DNA of 64,000 nucleotides from Roseovarius salincola (GTDB lineage: Bacteria > Pseudomonadota > Alphaproteobacteria > Rhodobacterales > Rhodobacteraceae): NCBI RefSeq assembly GCF_026891095.1, contig NZ_JAPTNL010000005.1, positions 1 through 64,000 of the forward strand. Reading direction: 5' to 3'. Shown here piece by piece: positions 26,770 through 33,504 of the stretch. The first letter of the stretch is position 1. Each line of letters begins with the position of its first letter. The notes beneath the pieces are model-generated. The model saw nothing but the letters and a program-made list of their open reading frames with translations, was not told the origin of the DNA and ran no database searches. Made by a program: the position numbers and the translations under genes.

Positions 26770-27126
26770 CTAGCTTTCGTATGCACGGGCCATGGCGTCA
26801 GACAGGGCCGAAGATAGGCCGACCAGCACGATCAGACCGATGCCAGGCAGAGTCGCGGTCGCGCTTTTCATTCCCGACCACTGTTCACGCAGGGCTGCGG
26901 TGACCAGCTTGGCGCGACCGATAGAGGACGAGAGCGCGGCGAGGAAAAGCAGCCCGAACAAAATCGCATCCAGTCGCAATCCGGTGCTGATCGACTCCAG
27001 CGCCCCGGGTGATGTCGCGAAAGTAAGCGGCGACCCCGCTGCAGGATCCGACCCGGCGGCGAGGACACGCGCAAAGATCGCCAGCCCGCCAGCTTGGCCC
27101 CGCCGGCATTCGCGCAGGGCGTTCAT
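26770..27126 (-). CDS. Unassigned short frame, probably a remnant
   Basis: 118 codons. The C-terminal 70 residues contain two plausible membrane segments (LDAILFGLLFLAALSSSIG; LPGIGLIVLVGLSSAL) separated by a charged stretch, while the N-terminal part looks non-coding. There is no good ribosome site and I recognise no family. It sits between a truncated MFS gene and an AT-rich zone, which fits a decayed gene. Confidence 0.25.
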   Translation of the reverse strand: MNALRECRRGQAGGLAIFARVLAAGSDPAAGSPLTFATSPGALESISTGLRLDAILFGLLFLAALSSSIGRAKLVTAALREQWSGMKSATATLPGIGLIVLVGLSSALSDAMARAYES

Positions 27127-27440
27127 TCTGAGGCGGGTCTTGACGTCAGGCAGATCTGCGACCTGGTATTTAGGTTTTATGAATTACCTTTCTGATGCGT
27201 GGACCTTAGCATTTCGTCGATTCCATCAATATAAAAGACAATATAATAACGATAAAATGCACCTTTCCCAAAGTTAGCCGAGATTCAAAAGGAACAAAAA
27301 TTTGAAGTAATGGTTAGATATGCTATGTAGTTTCCAAAGGGGCGAACGAAAATTTTACGATTCCGCATATCCATATCGCGGTCCTGGCACTGCTAGCCCG
27401 GTTCGCGTCCGCGCATTCATACCGACACGAAAGGCCAATC
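27127..27440. promoter_or_regulatory. AT-rich leader of the ATP-grasp/papain-like operon
   Basis: From about 27170 to 27370 the sequence is strikingly AT-rich (for example ATCAATATAAAAGACAATAT) in an otherwise GC-rich window. It contains several TATAAT-like hexamers, so a promoter is likely here, but a unique -35/-10 pair cannot be selected by eye. No coding frame is convincing. The composition suggests either strong transcription control or foreign DNA. Confidence 0.45.
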
Positions 27441-28667
27441 ATGACCGAGAAGAATCCAGACAAGGGCTATGTGGCGATCTTGGGCTGGTCGCCGAACGCG
27501 ATCGACGCCATCGACCGGTTTGACCGGCGCTATGTGATTGTCGCGCCACCCTGGGCCGAGGATTATGCCAGGGCCAATGATATTCCGTTCATCGCCTGGG
27601 ATTTCGATCGGCTCAATGAGCGCTCGCATGAGATCGCGCATATGCTCAAGGACGAGGGCTGTGACGTCGCGATCCCGTTATTCGAGGAAACCGTCGAATG
27701 GGCGGGGGCGATCAATTCCGTGCTGCTCGATAATCCACGCCTTCTGGGCCAGTCGATGTTGTTTCGCGACAAGTCGCTGATGAAGCGGCGGGCGCAGTTG
27801 GCGGGCATCCGCGTCGGCATCTTCGAGGAGGCGGACAACCACGCGGATGTCGTGCGCTTTCTCAAGCGCGTGAACCAGACCCTGCTCAAGCTGGAAGGCG
27901 ACCCCGACGATCCGATCCACTTCAAGGCGTTCGACAAGGCGGGTTGCCTTGGTCACCGCACGATCCGGACGGTCGAGGATGTCGACTCGATCTCCGGCGA
28001 CGAGTTTCCGGCCCTGCTTGAAAGCCATCTGGATGGCTGGGAATTCGCGGTGGAGGCATGGATCAAGAATGGCAAGATCCAGTTCCTCAACATCTCGGAA
28101 TACGTGACGCTTGGCTATTCGGTCTTCGTTCCGGCCACGCCGGAGCTTGAATCCTGGCGACCCAGGATCGAGGCGGAGATCAACAAACTGATCAAGGCGT
28201 TCGACATCGACTTTGGGTTCATCCACCCGGAATATTTCGTCACCAATGACGGCACGATGTATTTCGGCGAAGTCGCGTATCGGCCGCCGGGCTTCAATGC
28301 ACTCGAGCTGATCGAGCGGGCCTACGGTTTCAACGGCTATCAGGGTATCGTGCTGGCCTTCGATCCCAAGACCACGCAAGAGGAGCTGGAGGCGTTCTTT
28401 CCCACGCCTGTCGAGGATGCAACGGGCCATGCCGGGTGTTTCGGGGCCTATCCGCGCCGGCGTGTGGTCGAGCGGATGGAAGTCCCCGAGGACACCGCCA
28501 GGGATCCCTATTTCGAGTTTCATGAATTGGCCCAGCCAATGCAGCAGAAGGTGACAAAGCGCACGGCTTTCGGTACGCACTGGGGCCTCGTCTACTTTTT
28601 CGGCGAGGATCCGCATCGTCTGCGCGATCTGCTGAAGGCACAGGAAGAGGTTGATTTCTATGTTTGA
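27441..28667 (+). CDS. ATP-grasp-fold ligase-like protein
   Basis: 408 residues. Residues about 8-110 form a Rossmann-like pre-ATP-grasp domain; RDKSLMKRRAQLAGIRV (109-125) begins the ATP-grasp domain. HFKAFDKAG (160-168) supplies the expected nucleotide lysine, WEFAVEAWI (200-208) the acidic hinge, and FGFIHPEYFV...YFGEVAYRPPG the metal/phosphate end. ATP-grasp enzymes join a carboxylate to an amine via an acyl-phosphate. The usual E-x-N-x-R is E277-V-A279-Y-R281 here, so the metal-binding Asn is replaced. Substrates are unknown. It lies 21 bases before a papain-like gene and is probably cotranscribed with it. Confidence 0.8.
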   Translation: MTEKNPDKGYVAILGWSPNAIDAIDRFDRRYVIVAPPWAEDYARANDIPFIAWDFDRLNERSHEIAHMLKDEGCDVAIPLFEETVEWAGAINSVLLDNPRLLGQSMLFRDKSLMKRRAQLAGIRVGIFEEADNHADVVRFLKRVNQTLLKLEGDPDDPIHFKAFDKAGCLGHRTIRTVEDVDSISGDEFPALLESHLDGWEFAVEAWIKNGKIQFLNISEYVTLGYSVFVPATPELESWRPRIEAEINKLIKAFDIDFGFIHPEYFVTNDGTMYFGEVAYRPPGFNALELIERAYGFNGYQGIVLAFDPKTTQEELEAFFPTPVEDATGHAGCFGAYPRRRVVERMEVPEDTARDPYFEFHELAQPMQQKVTKRTAFGTHWGLVYFFGEDPHRLRDLLKAQEEVDFYV

Positions 28668-28688
28668 TCATACCGGAGCGCAGCGCTG

Positions 28689-30713
28689 ATGGCGGATACC
28701 GATCAGGTTGCCGAAGCGGACCGTCTCGCGGCCACGCTCGAAGGCCCGCTGGAGCATCTCCGGCAAGCCCGCCCCTTTGCCAAGCCGCGCTTTCAGGCGC
28801 AGGTTCTGGACGTCGTGGGGCGGCTTCTGCGCGCGCCGGGCGGGATAGAGAAGCTTCACCTTCTGGCCCCGCGCATGGATGCGGCGGGACTCTTTGCCGG
28901 CTCCGATTGGGACGCGCCCGCCAACCTGCTTCCGGGCCTCGTTTCGGGCACGCTCGAGCATGGCGCGCCGGCCTCGGTCTCTGCCGAGGCGGTCAGCCTT
29001 CTGCGGTTGCTTGCCGTGGCCAGGGGCGAGACCGAGCACCCCGGTATCCATGCCGCCGCTGCCCGGCGTTTCCTGACACAGGTGCTCGCGCTCAATATGC
29101 GTCGCTTCTTCGGGGCCACAGACGAAGCGGCCCGCGCGGCAGGCACGCAGCAGACCGCCACAGATGCGCTTTTCCGGTATCTGGCGGATCATGTCGGCTT
29201 TCAGGATGTGCTGGGTGAACTGGTTGACGAAATCTGGCGCATCCTGCGCCAACGGCCGATTCAGGTTGCGCCTGCCAAGGACATGATCGCGCAGATCGCC
29301 ATCACCCTGAGCGAGCGCGGTGGCGAGGTCGGAGACAGGCGGCTCGGGGCCGACCGCCTCGTTTCGGCCCTGTTCGGCCCGACAGCGGCCTGCATGGGCG
29401 ATCCGGGGCTCGAGAGATATCGCGAACGCCTCGCCATGATGGACGAGACCGACCTGCGCCACGAAGCGCAGGGTCTTGCGCGGGCCATGCACGATACGGG
29501 GCTTGTCTCGGATTACCATGCCGCCTTCCTGCTTTGGGTGCTCGATACCGAGCATGACGGCATGATCGCCGACACGCTTGGATTGGGCAGCACCGGGCGC
29601 GATTGCCTGCAGCAGCATCGCGGCCTCGTGATCGAGCTGATCCAGCGCGCAGTGCGGCCTGAAACGGCGCAGGCGCTCTATGGGCTGTCGCTGTTACTTG
29701 ACCGGGGAATCCTGCATCACGGGCCGATCGCCCCCGCCTTTCGTCGTCAACTGGAACTCGCGCCTTGTCCGGCCGTCGCCGAGCGGCTCTCGGTCGCGGG
29801 CCTGCATGTCGCGCAACCGGCTGATCTGCTTTTGGCGGGGTGCATCCAGGTGCTGGGGCAACCCTTGGGCGTGGGGCAGGGTGCGAACCCGACCTGCCAG
29901 TCGGCCCGCGCCATCGCCATGTGGGGACAGAACGATCCAGACTATCTGCTGCATCTGGTGGCGCAGGCGGCGCGCATGGACACGGTGTTGATGCATTTCG
30001 AAGGCCGGGCGATCAACTCGGGCGCATTACCGGAGGGGCTGGCCATCGGCGCGCCGCTCGATGCCGACCCCGTTTCGGTCGTGCTGGTGCCGCATCTGGA
30101 CCGGATCTATGCCGAGATGGGACGCCTCTGCGCCGACCGCAATGACGATCCGCATATCTGGATCAACCCCGAATTTCATGGCTGGTGGGTGGGGCGTGTC
30201 TGCGCCGTGGCAGTCGACGTCCCGACCGGCGCGCTGGCAGGGGCAGAGGATTTCATCGCCCGTTTTCACATGGCCTATCATCCGGACTACAATGGCGGTG
30301 AGCCTGTCATCCACCCCCAGCCGGCGGGCGTTGCGGCAACCGACGCCGCGGGCCGCTTCGTCGGCTGGCACGCGATTACCATCCTGCGCGTGGCCCCGGA
30401 TCGCGAAGGTGAAATGCGCGTCTATTTCTACAACCCCAACAACGATTCCGGACAGGATTGGGGCAAAGGGGCGGTTGTCTCGACGCATGGGGCGGGAGAG
30501 CGTTTTGGCGAGGCATCGCTGCCCTTTGAGACATTCGCCTCGCGTCTTTACCTGTTCCACGAGGATGGGATGCGCCCCGCGCCTGCCTGCCGCCCGTCAC
30601 AGGATATCCTGGCGTGTGTCACACAGGAGGCGCGCAAGACATGGGCCGCAGGCCGTCAGGAAATCAGCGGGGAAGCGATATCGCGCCTCGCCGCCACGGA
30701 ACAACCGGCCTGA
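28689..30713 (+). CDS. Large uncharacterised protein with a C-terminal papain-like cysteine hydrolase domain
   Basis: 674 residues, no signal peptide, no family that I can name. Residues 1-380 are mainly helical. Residues about 390-630 look papain-like: Gln397-Gly...Cys403 (GQGANPTCQSARA) reproduces the six-residue Gln-to-Cys spacing of papain (Gln19/Cys25), His561 in GWHAITILRV is followed by a strand, and Asn582 in YFYNPNNDSGQDWG sits where papain has Asn175 before N-S-W-G. This predicts a cysteine peptidase, amidase or transglutaminase-like enzyme. The upstream ATP-grasp gene suggests that it cuts or transfers the bond the ligase makes. The catalytic assignment is inference from motif spacing. 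Confidence 0.7.
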   Translation: MADTDQVAEADRLAATLEGPLEHLRQARPFAKPRFQAQVLDVVGRLLRAPGGIEKLHLLAPRMDAAGLFAGSDWDAPANLLPGLVSGTLEHGAPASVSAEAVSLLRLLAVARGETEHPGIHAAAARRFLTQVLALNMRRFFGATDEAARAAGTQQTATDALFRYLADHVGFQDVLGELVDEIWRILRQRPIQVAPAKDMIAQIAITLSERGGEVGDRRLGADRLVSALFGPTAACMGDPGLERYRERLAMMDETDLRHEAQGLARAMHDTGLVSDYHAAFLLWVLDTEHDGMIADTLGLGSTGRDCLQQHRGLVIELIQRAVRPETAQALYGLSLLLDRGILHHGPIAPAFRRQLELAPCPAVAERLSVAGLHVAQPADLLLAGCIQVLGQPLGVGQGANPTCQSARAIAMWGQNDPDYLLHLVAQAARMDTVLMHFEGRAINSGALPEGLAIGAPLDADPVSVVLVPHLDRIYAEMGRLCADRNDDPHIWINPEFHGWWVGRVCAVAVDVPTGALAGAEDFIARFHMAYHPDYNGGEPVIHPQPAGVAATDAAGRFVGWHAITILRVAPDREGEMRVYFYNPNNDSGQDWGKGAVVSTHGAGERFGEASLPFETFASRLYLFHEDGMRPAPACRPSQDILACVTQEARKTWAAGRQEISGEAISRLAATEQPA

Positions 30714-30927
30714 TCCGATCCCATAGACCCTGCGCTGTCACGCGCGAACGATCCGGGCGCGGCCTGTGCTGGCAGATCTTGAAATGATATTCGCGCGGTG
30801 CCGCGGTGTGAGGGTCACATTCGTGTCAGGGCACTTTTGACCGGGTCTCACGATCGCGGTGGACAAGGTGCGGTGCAAATGCCGGGGTGCAGATCGCCAC
30901 ATATCGCGTCGGAGCGTCAGGGGTGCC

Positions 30928-31199
30928 TTAGCGCATCCATTCCCCGTAGCCGCAGATCACCGCTTCGCCGGCAGGGAGGATGTGGACCCCGGTCTCGGCT
31001 TCGACGTGCAGCACGCCGGAGGTGACGACCGTGATCTCCCTGAAATCCGGCCGCTCTCCCATCTCGGACCAACCGGCCGGGCTTTCGATGCGGGCGACGG
31101 AGTTGTCGGTTGTGGCGTGCATTCGACCGACCTACCCGAAGATGGATTTTCGATATGCCCGGCGGCGCGAACGCGGGTCGGATTTTGCACGGTCTGCAT
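30928..31199 (-). pseudogene. Decayed cupin-domain gene
   Basis: In one frame MQTVQNPTRVRAAGHIE (from 31199) resembles the start of small single-domain cupins; the matching core continues in another frame as VARIESPAGWSEMGERPDF...TVVTSGVLHVEAETGV...ILPAGEAVICGYGEWMR and then meets TAA at 30928. Family members continue beyond the GEW segment. A frameshift near 31130 plus the early stop point to a pseudogene. It lies antisense between the papain-like and phosphoesterase genes. Confidence 0.5.
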
Positions 31200-31321
31200 T
31201 GCGGCGCAATATCCCCGCCTGATGCGCCATTCCGATGGCGGCGCCGGAATGCGGTTTTGCGCCAAGCCGCCATTCTGAGCGGCGAATCGGCTTAACAAAC
31301 TGATTAATATAGAAAAGCAGC

Positions 31322-31365
31322 CATCGGTGTCGCATCGGTATCACATCGGTATCGCGTCGGTTTCC
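31322..31365. repeat. Four tandem 11-bp units upstream of the phosphoesterase gene
   Basis: CATCGGTGTCG, CATCGGTATCA, CATCGGTATCG and CGTCGGTTTCC follow each other without spacers. The period of 11 bp is close to one DNA helical turn, so the copies face the same side of the helix, as in cooperative regulator sites. They end 120 bases before the ATG at 31486, and the intervening bases are AT-richer and promoter-like. Confidence 0.65.
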
Positions 31366-31485
31366 GGAACGGCATCGCGCTCGGTTAACAGGGCGGGCGC
31401 CCCTGTGGGTATGCGGATCAATTCTTTCTATCATGCTAATGTTGTGATAACTGAATTCCGAACGAATTTTTCAGGCGGAAGTGAT

Positions 31486-33453
31486 ATGACCAAAAACCCG
31501 ATTGGCGAGATCTTGTTCAAAGTTGCGATCGTTTCGGACACGCATGTGAATGAGAAAGAGGATTTCTCGGCCTCGCCGTATCCTGCCAATGCGCAGGCCA
31601 ACCCGCGGGCGCGGCATGTCTTCTCGCAGGTCAACCAGATCGAGCCGGAATTCACCATACATCTGGGCGACATGGTCAACCCGGTGCCCGAACTCGAAAG
31701 TTACGGACCGGCCGCAGACAATTTCCACAGCATTGCAGCAGATCTGAAGGCGCCGATCCATCTGGTGCCGGGTAATCACGACATCGGCGACAAGCCGGTG
31801 AAATGGATGCCGGCAGGCATGGTGAACAGCGCGTTCATCGCGCTTTATCGCAAGCATTTCGGCAAGGATTATTACGCGGTCGTCAGCAATGGCTGCCATT
31901 TCGTCGTCGTCAACGCGCCTTTGATGAATTCAGGCGATCCAGCCGAGGCCGAGCAGGCCGCGTGGCTTGAAAAGTATCTGGCCAAGCACCAGGGCGAGCG
32001 CATCTTCGTCTTCAGCCATTATCCGCCTTATATCAGCGACCCGGCGGAACCCGGCAGCTATGACAATATCGAAGAACCCGCGCGCAGCTGGTTCCTGAAC
32101 CTCATCCGAAGATACGAGCCCGAGGCCCTGTTCAGCGCGCATGTCCATAATTTCTGGTACGACCATATCGGCGAAACGGCGTATTACATCACCCCGTCCA
32201 CCTGTTTCGTGCGTCACGATTATTCAGAAATGTACCGGATCGAAGGCGGCGATCAGAAGGGGCGCAACGATTCCGCGAAGCTAGGGTTCCTGACATTGGA
32301 GATCCGCGAGAACGGACATGTTGCGAAATACCATCGCAGCTATGGCGCCACGCTTTCGCCGGATGGCGGGGCGGCCAGGGCGGTCGCGCCGCGCCCGCAT
32401 GTCAAGACGGGTGGTCTGGACCATGCCTTCGTGGATATGCGCCACGCCTGGGCCGAGGAACTGGTGGTTGCGCCCTCCGGTGCCGTCGACGAGTTTCGGC
32501 GCAAGCGTGCGCGCAACGATTATCCGTTGATGGCGATGTGGGAAATGGGGCTGAAGGGGTTGCGGGTTCCGATCCAGGACCTTTCCGATCCGCGCATTCG
32601 CCGCCGCATGGAGATCCTGGTGGGTCTTGGTCACCGTTTCCAAGTTTACCTTTACGGGATGCCGGATGACGCGGAACGGGCGCTTCTGATTGCGCATTCC
32701 GGCCTGTTGGACCGTCTCGAGCTTGTCTTGAACTGGGAAGAGGCCGACGAACTGGCCAAGGATATCGGGGCCCTGAAGGCCGAGGCCGGTCTTCGCGTCA
32801 TTCTGTCGAGGGTCAATCGCAAGGATGGCGCCAAGCATACCGGCGCGCGGTTCAACCATCTGATCAGTCACGGTTTCACGCTGGCCGAGATCGACGAGCT
32901 TGAAGCGTTCATCGGCCAGCATCCGGGGCTGATCGATGGCGCGCAGTTCACGATTCCGCGCAGCGTCTCGCCCTGGACGACGGCCCGCAGCCTGTCCGGT
33001 TTTATGGCGACGACGGGCTGCGCGCCGGTGCTTTATGTGAAATCCACGGAAGCCAGCCCGGCGGAGGCCTTCGAAGACCCGGTGGCGAATGCGGAACGCT
33101 TTGCCGAAACGACCCTGGCGGCGATCGGGTTCGGGATCAATGTCATCCTTGATACGATGGACGATGCTGACCGGGGCTATTTCACGCGCACCGGACTGGT
33201 CGATCGGCGCTTCAACCCGAGGCTGGCGGGGGAGCTGATTTCGACAATTGCGCTGGAAACCGGCGAGGGCGGATGGACGGCTGCGCCTGGTGACAGCCCG
33301 GTTCTGGAAAAGGCGGGGCAGCGGCTATGGGTGGCGAAACCGGCTGAGGCGTCGGACGGCGCATGGATCTGCCCGCATAGCGGTTTGCGCGCAGCGCCTG
33401 GCGATACCCCGGAAACCGACCTGATCCTGAGGGTCGGACCCGGCATGGGCTGA
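31486..33453 (+). CDS. Calcineurin-type metallophosphoesterase fused to a second domain
   Basis: 655 residues, apparently cytoplasmic. Residues about 10-285 hold the full metallophosphoesterase set: Asp18-x-His20 (VSDTH), Asp62 (LGDMV), Asn97-His98 (PGNHD), His178 (FSHYPPY) and His219-x-His221 (SAHVHN, with Ala where Gly is usual). Residues about 340-620 alternate strands and helices (RVILSRVN, QFTIPRSVS, APVLYVKST, NVILDTMDD) like an alpha/beta barrel and match nothing I can name. The start at 31486 has GGCGGAAG upstream; an in-frame ATG at 31327 lies inside the tandem repeats. The substrate could be a phosphodiester or phosphomonoester, unknown. Confidence 0.82.
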   Translation: MTKNPIGEILFKVAIVSDTHVNEKEDFSASPYPANAQANPRARHVFSQVNQIEPEFTIHLGDMVNPVPELESYGPAADNFHSIAADLKAPIHLVPGNHDIGDKPVKWMPAGMVNSAFIALYRKHFGKDYYAVVSNGCHFVVVNAPLMNSGDPAEAEQAAWLEKYLAKHQGERIFVFSHYPPYISDPAEPGSYDNIEEPARSWFLNLIRRYEPEALFSAHVHNFWYDHIGETAYYITPSTCFVRHDYSEMYRIEGGDQKGRNDSAKLGFLTLEIRENGHVAKYHRSYGATLSPDGGAARAVAPRPHVKTGGLDHAFVDMRHAWAEELVVAPSGAVDEFRRKRARNDYPLMAMWEMGLKGLRVPIQDLSDPRIRRRMEILVGLGHRFQVYLYGMPDDAERALLIAHSGLLDRLELVLNWEEADELAKDIGALKAEAGLRVILSRVNRKDGAKHTGARFNHLISHGFTLAEIDELEAFIGQHPGLIDGAQFTIPRSVSPWTTARSLSGFMATTGCAPVLYVKSTEASPAEAFEDPVANAERFAETTLAAIGFGINVILDTMDDADRGYFTRTGLVDRRFNPRLAGELISTIALETGEGGWTAAPGDSPVLEKAGQRLWVAKPAEASDGAWICPHSGLRAAPGDTPETDLILRVGPGMG

Positions 33454-33462
33454 TTGAGGATC

Positions 33463-33490
33463 AGGCCGCCCGGAGTTGTCCGGGCGGCCT
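33463..33490. terminator. Strong bidirectional hairpin between convergent genes
   Basis: AGGCCGCCCGG (33463-33473) pairs perfectly with CCGGGCGGCCT (33480-33490) around a six-base loop. It lies between the stops of the phosphoesterase (+) and the acyl-CoA ligase (-). No long T-run on either side. Confidence 0.7.
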
Positions 33491-33504
33491 GTGCCTTTGG
33501 CAGT

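Noticed and set aside
27320-27523. 67-codon frame overlapping the ATP-grasp start
   Set aside because: Out of frame with a clear conserved gene and without its own ribosome site.
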